A stretch of 50,573 bases of DNA from Acetoanaerobium pronyense (GTDB lineage Bacteria > Bacillota > Clostridia > Peptostreptococcales > Filifactoraceae), in the NCBI RefSeq assembly GCF_017874355.1, contig NZ_JAGGLI010000021.1, forward strand, positions 1-50,573, written 5' to 3'. The number at the start of each line of letters is the position of its first letter. The first letter of the stretch is position 1. This document shows, piece by piece, positions 27,574 through 35,906 of this stretch. The notes under the pieces were generated by a model. That model ran no database searches. It was not told the DNA's origin and saw nothing but the letters and a program-made list of their open reading frames with translations. Both the position numbers and the translations under genes were made by a program.

Positions 27574-28149
27574 TTAAACTAGTCCACTAAATCCTAAAAA
27601 TGCTATTGACATAAGTCCCGCTGTTATAAGAGCTATAGGATAACCCTTAAACACCTCAGGAACATCTGAAATTTCAAGTCTTTCTCTAATTCCTGCAAAT
27701 AAAACTATTGCTAAAGTAAATCCTATTGCCGCTCCAAGTCCATTGAAAATAGTCTCTACTAGAGTATAGTTATTTTGTATATTAAGAATTGCAGCTCCAA
27801 GAACAGCACAGTTAGTTGTTATCAGTGGAAGATATACACCAAGTGCCTGATAAAGAGTAGGACTAGTCTTTTGGATTACCATCTCTACAAATTGTACAAG
27901 TGATGCAATAACAAGAATAAATGCTATTGTCTGCATATACTGTATCCCCATTGGAACAAGCACAAAATTTTGTATAAGGTATGTAATTATAGAGGCAAGA
28001 ACCATAACAAAGGTAACTGCCATTCCCATTCCAAGAGATGTTTCAACTTTTTTTGAAACTCCAAGAAAAGGACATATCCCCAAAAATCTTGAAAGTACAA
28101 AGTTATTAACAAAAATCGAGCTTATCATTATTATAAAAATCGATTGCAC
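27574..28149 (-). CDS. rnfA: Rnf complex subunit RnfA
   Basis: 191 residues with six hydrophobic segments. Family landmarks: [20 protein letters not shown] and [14 protein letters not shown], the cysteines of which hold an iron-sulfur centre in the membrane with RnfE. The start is GTG, supported by AGGAGGTGG upstream. Confidence 0.97.
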   Translation of the reverse strand: MQSIFIIMISSIFVNNFVLSRFLGICPFLGVSKKVETSLGMGMAVTFVMVLASIITYLIQNFVLVPMGIQYMQTIAFILVIASLVQFVEMVIQKTSPTLYQALGVYLPLITTNCAVLGAAILNIQNNYTLVETIFNGLGAAIGFTLAIVLFAGIRERLEISDVPEVFKGYPIALITAGLMSIAFLGFSGLV

Positions 28150-28163
28150 CTTTGACCCACCTC

Positions 28164-28781
28164 CTAGCTAGCAGCTTTAATTTCTTTATTTTTTTTAGAA
28201 CTGGTTACCTTTTTAAATACAGCAAGCATCATACCAAGAGCTAAAAACGCCCCTGGAGGTAATATCATTATAAGAGCAGGCTTAAAGCTTTCTCCAAACA
28301 ATGAAACCCCAAATATTGATCCCGCTCCTAGTATTTCTCTTATAGATCCAAGTATAGTAAGGGCAAGTGCAAAACCAAGCCCCATAGCTACTCCGTCTAC
28401 AGTAGACTCTATAGGATTGTTCTTAGATGCAAAGCTTTCCGCTCTTGCTAGTATAAGACAGTTAACAACTATAAGCGGAATAAATAATCCAAGTGCTGCA
28501 TCTAAAGCTGGAAGATATGCCTTAAGGAGCATTCCCACAATAGTAACAAAAGTTGCAATTACAACAATAAAAGCTGGTATTCTTATTTTAGAAGGAATTA
28601 CCTTTCTAAAAAGAGATATAACAAGATTTGACATTGTAAGCACTGCAGTTGTTGCAAGCCCCATCCCCATACCATTTATAGCTGAGGTAGTTACTGCAAG
28701 TGTTGGACACATTCCAAGTACCTGAACAACTATAGGATTTTCATTTATAATTCCGTTTTTGAAAATCTTAATTAATTTCAT
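28164..28781 (-). CDS. rnfE: Rnf complex subunit RnfE
   Basis: 205 residues, integral membrane, homologous to Rnf[22 protein letters not shown] and [15 protein letters not shown] are the paired motifs. GGAGGTAGGAG lies before the ATG at 28781 (an in-frame GTG one codon upstream is less well placed). Spaced 14 bases from rnfA. Confidence 0.97.
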   Translation of the reverse strand: MKLIKIFKNGIINENPIVVQVLGMCPTLAVTTSAINGMGMGLATTAVLTMSNLVISLFRKVIPSKIRIPAFIVVIATFVTIVGMLLKAYLPALDAALGLFIPLIVVNCLILARAESFASKNNPIESTVDGVAMGLGFALALTILGSIREILGAGSIFGVSLFGESFKPALIMILPPGAFLALGMMLAVFKKVTSSKKNKEIKAAS

Positions 28782-28793
28782 CACTCCTACCTC

Positions 28794-29351
28794 CTATTCT
28801 AATGATTCTTTAAATATTCTAATGGCCTCGTTAACACCTCTAGTAACTGCATCAGATGTAATTGTAGCTCCAGAAATTGCTACTATTTCATCATCAGAAG
28901 GCTGACCGCTTTTAATTACATTTATAAAGCTATCAACGCTCTTTCCAACATATTGACTTAAGTAAGACTGTTCAGTTATTTTAGCCCCAAGACCAGGAGT
29001 CTCCGTCATTACTCCTATAGATACCCCAGATATGTTTCCATCTAGGTTTATTCCCGTAGTAACCTCTATCTCTCCACCATATCCTTTGGGCATGGTTTTG
29101 ATAGTATACCCAACTACAGATGAACCACTTCTCCCTTCATAAACTTCCTCTACATCTGGTCCAAAATCTCTATCTATAAGCTCAAATGAGTCAGCCTCTG
29201 GAAGTATATCTTGTCTTGCTTGATTATTAGCCTGCTCGATTTGATTCTCAATAACAGGGGATGTAACTTCGTTTACAACTCCAAGTAAAAAAGCAGCTAT
29301 TGCAGTTATAAGAAATAAAATCAAGCCTAGTTTAAGTATGTCATTTTTCAT
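28794..29351 (-). CDS. rnfG: Rnf complex subunit RnfG (covalent FMN protein)
   Basis: 185 residues. One N-terminal membrane anchor (about 8-27), then the FMN-binding domain with the flavinylation motif SGATITS near residue 161, where the threonine carries FMN through a phosphoester bond. TPGLGAKI is also typical. Its start overlaps the rnfD stop by one base. Confidence 0.97.
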   Translation of the reverse strand: MKNDILKLGLILFLITAIAAFLLGVVNEVTSPVIENQIEQANNQARQDILPEADSFELIDRDFGPDVEEVYEGRSGSSVVGYTIKTMPKGYGGEIEVTTGINLDGNISGVSIGVMTETPGLGAKITEQSYLSQYVGKSVDSFINVIKSGQPSDDEIVAISGATITSDAVTRGVNEAIRIFKESLE

Positions 29352-30295
29352 TATTTAGCCACCTCCCCAAAAACTCTAGGTGAAACATATTTGTCTATAA
29401 GAGGAGTAGCTACATTCATAAGAAGTATTGAGTAAGAAACTCCTTCCGGGTATCCTCCATAGTATCTAATAACAGCCGTTAAAAGACCACATCCAATTGC
29501 ATATATTATTTGGCCCTTTTGATTTACAGGGGATGATGAATAGTCTGTTGCCATAAAAAATGCTCCAAGTATAAGTCCACCTGCAAAAAGATTATAGCCA
29601 ACCATAGAAACATCAAAACCAGAAAATAAAAAGCTAAGTACAGCAACTGTTCCAATATAGTATGTAGGTATAACATATGTAATTACACCTCTATATATTA
29701 AATAAAGGCCTCCTAGAATCAGAAGAATAGCAGAAGTTTCTCCAATAGATCCTCCTACATTTCCTATTAAAAGATCAAATATAGACGCACTAGAAGCTCC
29801 AGCTTCTGCACCCTTTAGTACAGCAAGGGGTGTAGCCGCCGCTATAGCATCAGGACCTGGTGCAACCCAATTTGTCATTTCTACAGGCCAAGAAGCTAAA
29901 AGCACTGCTCTTGCAGCAAGTGCAGGATTAATAAAATTATGTCCTAGTCCTCCAAATAGCTGTTTTGCAACTGCAATTGCAAAAATCGAACCGATTAGAG
30001 TCATCCACCAAGGAAGTGTTGCTGGAACGTTAAAAGCTATTAGAAGTCCAGTAACAACTGCACTGAAATCTTTAATTGTAACTTTTCTTTTGAGAAGCTT
30101 TTGGATAATAAATTCTGTAGCTACTGCACCTATAACTCCTACAATCATATTTATAATTGCACCAGTTCTAAAATAATAAGCTCCTGCTAATGCGGCAGGC
30201 AGTAAAGCTATTACTACATCTCTCATTACAGAAGAAACATCTTCTTTCGAGCTCACATGAGGAGATGAGGATAGCGTCAACTTAGGCATTTCCAT
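29351..30295 (-). CDS. rnfD: Rnf complex subunit RnfD (covalent FMN membrane protein)
   Basis: 314 residues, many membrane segments. SSSPHVSSKEDVSSVM is the usual N-terminus; LGHNFINPALAARA and the FMN-attachment region DAIAAATPL (near residue 158) are visible. It belongs to the ion-translocating part of the complex. GGGAGGG lies before the ATG. Confidence 0.97.
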   Translation of the reverse strand: MEMPKLTLSSSPHVSSKEDVSSVMRDVVIALLPAALAGAYYFRTGAIINMIVGVIGAVATEFIIQKLLKRKVTIKDFSAVVTGLLIAFNVPATLPWWMTLIGSIFAIAVAKQLFGGLGHNFINPALAARAVLLASWPVEMTNWVAPGPDAIAAATPLAVLKGAEAGASSASIFDLLIGNVGGSIGETSAILLILGGLYLIYRGVITYVIPTYYIGTVAVLSFLFSGFDVSMVGYNLFAGGLILGAFFMATDYSSSPVNQKGQIIYAIGCGLLTAVIRYYGGYPEGVSYSILLMNVATPLIDKYVSPRVFGEVAK

Positions 30296-30309
30296 TAAAA
30301 TTTCCCTCC

Positions 30310-31638
30310 CTATTTTGATTCTTTTCTTCTTTTAGCTAGTATTTCTTTTTTTGCTACTCTGATTGACTGAAGTAGCGGTCTGCCTGATGGACATATAAAT
30401 GAACATGATCCACATTCAATACAGTCTAATGCCCTATAAGAAGCAGCTTTTTCGTAGTCATCATTAAGAGAATATGCACTAATAAAAAGTGGCTGTAAGC
30501 CGGCAGGACATATATTCACACACTTTGCACATCTCATACAGTTTTGAGTTTCTTTTGGCTTCACTTCGTCTTCTGTTACACATAATATCCCTGAAGATCC
30601 TTTATTTGATGGAACCTCTAGTGTAAATTGAGATATTCCCATCATAGGTCCTCCACTTATAACCTTATATGGTGGAGTAGAAAAACCTCCGCATTCCTCA
30701 ATTATCTCATTATAAAGTGTTCCAATTTTTATTAATAGGTTTTTAGGGTTTTTGACTGCACTTCCTGTTACAGTACAGATTCTATCTATAAGAGGCATAC
30801 CTGTTCTTATAGTTTTAGCAAGCTGAGCCGCAGTTGCCACATTATTCACAACTACTCCTACATCCATTGGAAGTCCACCAGAAGGAACTTCTCTTTTTGT
30901 ACATGCATAAATTAGCTGCTTTTCTGCTCCTTGTGGATATTTAGTTCTAAGTCCAACAACCTCAACGCCTGCTTTTCCTTCAGCTGCTTTAGAAACTGCT
31001 TTAATGCAATCTGGCTTATTGTCCTCTATTCCTATGTAACCCTTTGTAACATTTAAGGCTTTCATTATAGCTAGTAAGCCTTCAACAACATCCTCAGGAG
31101 TTTCAAGCATCAGTCTATGGTCAGCCGTCAAATACGGTTCACACTCTGCGCCATTAAGTATAATTGTGTCTATTGGTTTTTCTTTTGGAGGGCTTAGCTT
31201 TACAGCTGTTGGAAATGTCGCTCCACCCATACCTACAAGACCTGAATTTTTTACAATTTCTAGAATTGCAGATGAACTTAAATCCTCAAATTTTCCATAT
31301 GGTTTTATTTCTTCAAAGATTTCATCTGTAAAATCGTTTTCAATGACTACGCACTGAGTCATCTGCCCACCTGGTGAAGTCATCATTTTTATTGCTTTTA
31401 CTTTACCGGAAACAGAAGAATGAACAGGAGAAGATACAAATCCTTGAGGTTCTCCAATCCTTTGTCCGACCTTTACTTCGTCACCGACTTTTACAAGGGG
31501 ACTACAGGGTGCTCCTATATGTTGAGACATTGATATGTATACAACTTTAGGGCTGTTAGCTTTTTCTAACGGAAGATGCTCTGTAGCCTCTTTGTTATGG
31601 CTAGGATGAACTCCTCCTTTAAAGGTTAAAAGCTTCAT
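30310..31638 (-). CDS. rnfC: Rnf complex subunit RnfC (NADH-binding)
   Basis: 442 residues. The N-terminal FKGGVHPSHNKE and GAPCSPLVKVGDEVKVGQ biotinyl-like region, the NAD/FMN-binding GLVGMGGATFPTAVK with NGAECEPYLTADHRLM, and two [4Fe-4S] motifs near the C-terminus (CMRCAKCVNICPAG and CIECGSCSFICPSG) are present. RnfC passes electrons to NAD+. It is the first gene of the operon with AAAGGAGG before its ATG. No strong promoter is evident in the 188 bases upstream; a weak TTATCA/TATACT pair is the best I see. Confidence 0.97.
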   Translation of the reverse strand: MKLLTFKGGVHPSHNKEATEHLPLEKANSPKVVYISMSQHIGAPCSPLVKVGDEVKVGQRIGEPQGFVSSPVHSSVSGKVKAIKMMTSPGGQMTQCVVIENDFTDEIFEEIKPYGKFEDLSSSAILEIVKNSGLVGMGGATFPTAVKLSPPKEKPIDTIILNGAECEPYLTADHRLMLETPEDVVEGLLAIMKALNVTKGYIGIEDNKPDCIKAVSKAAEGKAGVEVVGLRTKYPQGAEKQLIYACTKREVPSGGLPMDVGVVVNNVATAAQLAKTIRTGMPLIDRICTVTGSAVKNPKNLLIKIGTLYNEIIEECGGFSTPPYKVISGGPMMGISQFTLEVPSNKGSSGILCVTEDEVKPKETQNCMRCAKCVNICPAGLQPLFISAYSLNDDYEKAASYRALDCIECGSCSFICPSGRPLLQSIRVAKKEILAKRRKESK

Positions 31639-31804
31639 TAACGTTACTACCTCCTTTAAAATGTATAATTATAAATAGATTTTTATAAAACTCTGTCCAA
31701 AAAAATAAATGGTCAGGGTATAATTGACATCCTTATTAAGTATACTACATTTTCATCAAATGATAAGTTTAAATAATAAATTAACAATATGCAGTGTTTA
31801 ATGC

Positions 31805-31833
31805 AAAAAACTAACCTAAAATTAGGTTAGTTT
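31805..31833 (-). terminator. Terminator overlapping the stop codon of the NlpC/P60 gene
   Basis: AAACTAACCTAA is followed after a short loop by TTAGGTTAGTTT, and on the minus strand ends in a T run. The stop codon TAA (31827-31829) lies inside the stem. Confidence 0.85.
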
Positions 31834-32696
31834 ATTATTCTAGTTGCACCAAGATATCCATTTTTATAATGTCTTTCATTTAGCGATGATACTACTACTT
31901 GTCTTACTTTTCCCGATGACGCATGTATAAATTCATCATTTGATATGTATATCCCTACATGTGTGACTTTACTTCTGCCTCCTGTAGTATCAAAGTATAC
32001 TATATCTCCAGGCTGAAGTTCCTCTCTTGAAACTTGAGTACCTGCCTTACTTTGACTTGAGGATACTCTTGGAAGCTCTATATTTAAAGCATTCTTATAT
32101 GTATATTGCACAAAGCCTGAGCAGTCAAATCCGCTACTGCTTGTTCCCCCAAATTTGTAAGGAGAGCCAAGCTTTGAATAAGCAACCTCTAAAATCTTGT
32201 CCGAACTTCTCATATCACCCCTATTGGTGGTGGTATTTTCTTTAGTATTTACAGTTAAAAGTTCGTTAAAAACATAACCTTCCTTATCTTCAAATCTTAT
32301 TTTGCTCCATTGAGCTTCTTGACTTACTACTTGAACCATGCTGCCTACTCCCATAATTGTAATTACATCACTTTCTGTTGTAGGAAACATCCTAAGATTA
32401 ACTCTATCTTTATTAATAATTCCTGTTTTTAAAACTTTCATTGAAGAGCTGTCTATATATCCTTCTATCCCTGCACCAAATTTTATTTTTGACCAGTTTC
32501 CATTTTCTTCAAGAATTAGTACCTCTTGTCCCATTGCTACCTTTGAAATAACAAGAGATGTTTCTGCTGCTTCCTGTTTTATATCTTGAATAGGAACAAT
32601 GATTTCTGCTGTTTTATATGCATTGGCATGGGATATTCCTGTCATAGTAAAGAAACTGCTGGCTATCAGAGCACATGAAATTAAGACTTTTTTCAT
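31827..32696 (-). CDS. Secreted SH3-domain NlpC/P60 peptidoglycan endopeptidase
   Basis: 289 residues. Signal peptide (about 1-25, ending SHANA), two bacterial SH3 domains (about 28-88 and 90-150), then an NlpC/P60 domain (about 165-288). The catalytic cysteine is in FDCSGFVQYTY, the histidine in VTHVGIYI and a polar third residue follows near EFIHASS. Such enzymes cut the gamma-D-Glu to diamino acid bond in cell wall peptides during growth or division. It is a single gene with its own promoter and terminator. Confidence 0.94.
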   Translation of the reverse strand: MKKVLISCALIASSFFTMTGISHANAYKTAEIIVPIQDIKQEAAETSLVISKVAMGQEVLILEENGNWSKIKFGAGIEGYIDSSSMKVLKTGIINKDRVNLRMFPTTESDVITIMGVGSMVQVVSQEAQWSKIRFEDKEGYVFNELLTVNTKENTTTNRGDMRSSDKILEVAYSKLGSPYKFGGTSSSGFDCSGFVQYTYKNALNIELPRVSSSQSKAGTQVSREELQPGDIVYFDTTGGRSKVTHVGIYISNDEFIHASSGKVRQVVVSSLNERHYKNGYLGATRIIN

Positions 32697-32792
32697 GATT
32701 AGTACCTCCTATGCTAGTTAATTTAATTTGCATTTTTAAAATGAAAGCTAATTTTTGATTACATATTTAGTCTATCTGTTAAATTCTATTTA

Positions 32793-32821
32793 ATTATACT
32801 ATAAGGTTTTAAAGTGTGCAA
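32793..32821 (-). promoter_or_regulatory. Promoter of the NlpC/P60 gene
   Basis: TTGCAC (32816-32821), a 17-base spacer and TATAAT (32793-32798), about 100 bases upstream of the start codon, immediately after the end of the preceding membrane protein gene. Confidence 0.75.
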
Positions 32822-32826
32822 ATATT

Positions 32827-33702
32827 TCAACTATATCTATAAATTTCTAGTTTTTTCATTTTACTAATATCGTTTGTAATAATTTTAATATGATAATTGT
32901 ATACCAAAAAATCTTCAGTATCATTTTCAGGACTTTCATTCACTTTTATATTGAGCTTATTATAGATTCCTAGAGCATTTTTACTAGAAATTTCTTTTTT
33001 CATTGAGTTAATTATGCTAAAGTTGTGAGCAACTTCATCCATAAGAAATAAAATTCTCATAACATCTTTTTCAACTAATATTTTTTTTTCATTTTGTATA
33101 AATTCTGATTTGTAAATATCAAAAAGCTGGGACAAGGCTTCAAGTTTTTCTTGAATATCTTTTACATTTAACTCCGTATCAGAAAGCAGATAAGACTTAA
33201 ATTCTAAATAAGCACTATCAATTAGCTCCACAGCATTTATATATATTTTTTCCTCATGTTTTGGAGGGGAAATCACAGTGTTGATTACAAAAGCAATTAT
33301 AATTCCAAGAGTTGTATCTATAACTCTAAGTGCAGAATTGAGAACAACATCTTGTCCATAGCTCATCATAATCGAAGAAAAAACTATAAGAGATATAACT
33401 AGTGACTTTGACCAGTTCATCTTATTATTTATTGTTATTAAAAGAATAATCCCAAGGCCTGTAAGAACTATGTTATTTGGACTTATATTAAAAAATATAA
33501 TTCCAATTACAGCCCCTACAATTGTTCCTAGTATTCTATTGAGGCCGCTTTGAAAGGATTCATTTAGGCTACTTTGCATAGATACAATAGCCCCTATTGT
33601 AACGAATAGAGGATAGTTAACATTGAGTCTCATAGAAACAATAATAGAAATCATTACAGCTATAGCAGTTTTTATAGTTCTCATACCTACCAACAGACTC
33701 AC
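32827..33702 (-). CDS. Aromatic acid exporter family (FUSC-like) membrane protein
   Basis: 291 residues. The N-terminal half has four or more hydrophobic segments and family features GMRTIKTAIAV, GRILGTIVGAVIGI (as NRILGTIVGAVIG) and VINTVISPPKHE; the C-terminal half (about 155-290) is soluble and helical. It resembles the ArAE_1/DUF939 group, half-size relatives of aromatic acid efflux proteins. The substrate is unknown. The frame starts at GTG 33702; an ATG six codons later is possible. Confidence 0.8.
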   Translation of the reverse strand: MSLLVGMRTIKTAIAVMISIIVSMRLNVNYPLFVTIGAIVSMQSSLNESFQSGLNRILGTIVGAVIGIIFFNISPNNIVLTGLGIILLITINNKMNWSKSLVISLIVFSSIMMSYGQDVVLNSALRVIDTTLGIIIAFVINTVISPPKHEEKIYINAVELIDSAYLEFKSYLLSDTELNVKDIQEKLEALSQLFDIYKSEFIQNEKKILVEKDVMRILFLMDEVAHNFSIINSMKKEISSKNALGIYNKLNIKVNESPENDTEDFLVYNYHIKIITNDISKMKKLEIYRYS

Positions 33703-33820
33703 CCTGACTCATCTATTATATTTTAAAGATTAAAAATCTATTTTCTAAATATATAATAACATATTTGACTTAATTTATCATTTTTGGGATATATATAATT
33801 ACAATGGAACTAATTAAAGT

Positions 33821-33849
33821 TTGACTAAAAGTTTTTTTTATAATATAAT
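33821..33849 (+). promoter_or_regulatory. Promoter of the plus-strand lytic transglycosylase
   Basis: TTGACT (33821-33826), a 17-base spacer and TATAAT (33844-33849), about 37 bases before the ATG, which has an AAAGGAG ribosome binding site. Confidence 0.82.
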
Positions 33850-33886
33850 CCATAACCTGTGAAAAAATAAAAAAAGGAGTGATTTA

Positions 33887-34699
33887 ATGATTTTAGAAAA
33901 TTCACTGCTGTTTCTCACTATAACTTCTTTTTTCTTATCTCCTTCATATGCAGATTTTCAAACTGCTAAAGAGCATAATAGACCAGTAATCCAGCTGATG
34001 GACACATATAACACCCATCCTTATATAATTGAAGAAAAAGATACTCATCCCATATATGATATCCCATTGTCTGAAGAACTTCAAAAATACGTCTACGAAA
34101 TATCGCTTGAGTACGAAATCGACCATAAACTTCTTCTTTCAATTATGTGGGTAGAGACTGGCGGAACCTTCAAATTAGATTTAATCAGCAAAACCAATGA
34201 CTATGGATTGATGCAGATTAACAAGTCAAATCACAAGTGGCTTTCTAATGCTGGCCTTGATGATATGCTTGATCCTTATGATAATATAAGAGCAGGCGCT
34301 ATTATTCTTGGAGGACTTGTTGAAAAGTATGGGAATTCACATCAAGCCCTAATGGCATATAACTTTGGAGAAGGCGGAATGAAAAAAGTAATGAGAAATG
34401 GACATCAAAGCAGCAGATACAGCAGAAGGGTCTTTGAAATTAAGAAGACTCTATTTAATGAAAGTCTAACATTTTTAGAGACAGAAATATTTTACGAAAA
34501 AAATAGTAAGCTAAAATTTGCAGATAAAGTAAAAGACCCATCTATAATAGATGGGTCTTTTACTTTATCTGTGGTGCGAGAGATGGGACTTGAACCCACA
34601 CATCCTAAGATACACGCCCCTCAAACGTGCCTGTCTGCCGATTCCAGCACTCTCGCTTATACGGGCAAAACTAAATCACAGTTCACCCGAGAAAAATAA
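33887..34699 (+). CDS. Secreted lytic transglycosylase (SLT domain) with aberrant read-through C-terminus
   Basis: Signal peptide (about 1-23, ending SYA), then an SLT domain (about 75-190): catalytic Glu in WVETGG, DYGLMQINKSN, and MAYNFGEGGM. It cleaves the glycan strand of peptidoglycan with formation of anhydromuramic ends. The reading frame has no stop after the domain: it runs through the 22-bp terminator hairpin (34523-34569) and then antisense through tRNA-Leu, ending at 34699 in a tail that reads GLEPTHP, typical of antisense tRNA. One extra A in the A7 run at 34497-34503 would give TAG TAA just before the terminator, so a frameshift is likely. The authentic end is probably near 34507. 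Confidence 0.8.
   Translation: MILENSLLFLTITSFFLSPSYADFQTAKEHNRPVIQLMDTYNTHPYIIEEKDTHPIYDIPLSEELQKYVYEISLEYEIDHKLLLSIMWVETGGTFKLDLISKTNDYGLMQINKSNHKWLSNAGLDDMLDPYDNIRAGAIILGGLVEKYGNSHQALMAYNFGEGGMKKVMRNGHQSSRYSRRVFEIKKTLFNESLTFLETEIFYEKNSKLKFADKVKDPSIIDGSFTLSVVREMGLEPTHPKIHAPQTCLSADSSTLAYTGKTKSQFTREK
34523..34569. terminator. Long bidirectional terminator hairpin
   Basis: A 22-bp near-uninterrupted inverted repeat with GATAAAGTAAAAGACCCATC as its left arm and a loop of about 3 bases. It lies at the end of the lytic transglycosylase on the plus strand and 2 bases past the 3' end of tRNA-Leu on the minus strand, so it can serve both. Confidence 0.85.
34572..34656 (-). tRNA. tRNA-Leu (GAG)
   Basis: 85 bases with CCA encoded. 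Acceptor GCGAGAG pairs with CTCTCGC, the T arm has GGGTTCAAGTCCC, and a long variable arm (class II) is present. The anticodon stem CACGT/GCGTG holds loop TTGAGGG, giving anticodon GAG for CUU/CUC codons. Confidence 0.95.
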
Positions 34700-34724
34700 T
34701 ATCATTTATTGAAAACCCTGTCAA
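34696..34724 (-). promoter_or_regulatory. Promoter of tRNA-Leu (GAG)
   Basis: TTGACA (34719-34724), a 17-base spacer and TATTAT (34696-34701), 40 bases upstream of the mature tRNA 5' end. Confidence 0.8.
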
Positions 34725-34739
34725 TATGTCTATTTATAA

Positions 34740-35297
34740 TTAATCTAACTCTTCGTACAGCTTAATATATGAAGATTTGAATTCATTTACTTTATAGATG
34801 TAACTCTTTGTTTCAGGAAAAGGAATATCCCACTTAGTAAAGTCTTCTCCATCAAGCCTTCCTTGACTTATCCAGTTTTGAACATTGCCTGAACCCGCAT
34901 TATAGGCGACTATTGCAAGGTTTTCATTTTCAAACTCTTTTAAAAGTGCAGAAAGATACCAAGCTCCCACCTTTATGTTATAAAAAGGGGAATATATGCT
35001 AGAGATATTTGCACCAGTTTCATTACAAGCCCATTCCCATGTGATTGGAGCTATCTGCATAAGTCCTTTTGCATTTTTTCTGGACTTTGCATAAGGGAAA
35101 AAACCGCTTTCAGCTTTCATTACAGCATATATAAGATAGGGGTCTACATTATATAATTCTGCGTTTTCATAAACTATAGTTTCATATCTTAATGGATATT
35201 TTAACCTTTCAGTAAAATTTAATTTATTTTCAGCTAAAAAAGCTAAAATTATTATTAACGCCATTAGGATATATATATTTGACTTGTTTTTTTTCAT
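34740..35297 (-). CDS. Membrane-anchored lytic transglycosylase (SLT domain)
   Basis: 185 residues. An N-terminal hydrophobic segment (about 7-23) is followed by a compact SLT domain (about 40-170) with catalytic Glu in KAESGFFP, KGLMQIAPITW, and AYNAGSGNV. It belongs to the Slt70-type catalytic domain group that trims peptidoglycan. It lies 3 bases after coaE and is likely expressed with polA-coaE. It is not a close copy of the other lytic transglycosylase at 33.9 kb. Confidence 0.92.
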   Translation of the reverse strand: MKKNKSNIYILMALIIILAFLAENKLNFTERLKYPLRYETIVYENAELYNVDPYLIYAVMKAESGFFPYAKSRKNAKGLMQIAPITWEWACNETGANISSIYSPFYNIKVGAWYLSALLKEFENENLAIVAYNAGSGNVQNWISQGRLDGEDFTKWDIPFPETKSYIYKVNEFKSSYIKLYEELD

Positions 35298-35300
35298 ATT

Positions 35301-35897
35301 CTATACCTTTACAAGCTCTTGTAATATAATTTCCAGGCTTTCAAATAACTTTTTTCTGCTTTCATTGTTTTTTAAAATGAAATCTGCAAAAACTCTTTTT
35401 TCCTCAAAGCTCATTTGAGCATTAATTATTCTCCTAGCCTTAGTCTCATCTATATTATCTCTTTTTATGATTCTTTTAATCTGTATATCTTCATCAGCTG
35501 TAATAAGAACTACTTTGTCTACATTTTCATAAAGCTTAGTCTCAATCAATAAAGGAGCGTCTATAAAAACAATAGCCTCCCCTTTATTTTTATAGACGTT
35601 TTCTAGTTCACTAATTTTGTCTATTATAACAGGATGAAGTATAGAGTTGAGCTTTTCTAGTTTTTCTTTGTCAGAAAAAACTATCTTTGAAAGTTTTTGT
35701 CTATCTATATTTTCTTCTTTATCAATTATTTCCTTTCCAAAGTAGTCTAACAGTTTAAAGTACCCTATCTCTCCTTTTTTTACAACATCCCTTGATATCT
35801 TATCTGCATCTATTACCTTATATCCTCTTTCTAAAAGGTATTTTGTAACAGTTGATTTTCCTGTCCCTATCGAACCAGTAAGCCCTACCGTAATCAT
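35301..35897 (-). CDS. coaE: Dephospho-CoA kinase
   Basis: 198 residues. It phosphorylates the ribose 3' hydroxyl of dephospho-CoA, the last step in CoA synthesis. The Walker A GSIGTGKST is at residues about 8-16; VIDADKISRDVV, FIDAPLLIET and R-x-x-x-Q-type MSFEEKR lid residues follow. It lies 9 bases after polA, an arrangement common in Firmicutes. Confidence 0.96.
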   Translation of the reverse strand: MITVGLTGSIGTGKSTVTKYLLERGYKVIDADKISRDVVKKGEIGYFKLLDYFGKEIIDKEENIDRQKLSKIVFSDKEKLEKLNSILHPVIIDKISELENVYKNKGEAIVFIDAPLLIETKLYENVDKVVLITADEDIQIKRIIKRDNIDETKARRIINAQMSFEEKRVFADFILKNNESRKKLFESLEIILQELVKV

Positions 35898-35906
35898 TTC
35901 ACTCTC

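Noticed and set aside
27145-27582. 145-codon plus-strand frame opposite rnfB
   Set aside because: Complement of the cysteine/alanine-rich rnfB; no independent support.
31639-31826. Riboswitch or T-box upstream of rnfC
   Set aside because: No conserved core motif or terminator/antiterminator pair is visible; the region is plain AT-rich sequence.
34570-34699. C-terminal tail of the lytic transglycosylase frame (REMGLEPTHP...)
   Set aside because: Antisense of tRNA-Leu (GAG); kept only as part of the note on the missing stop codon, not as a domain.
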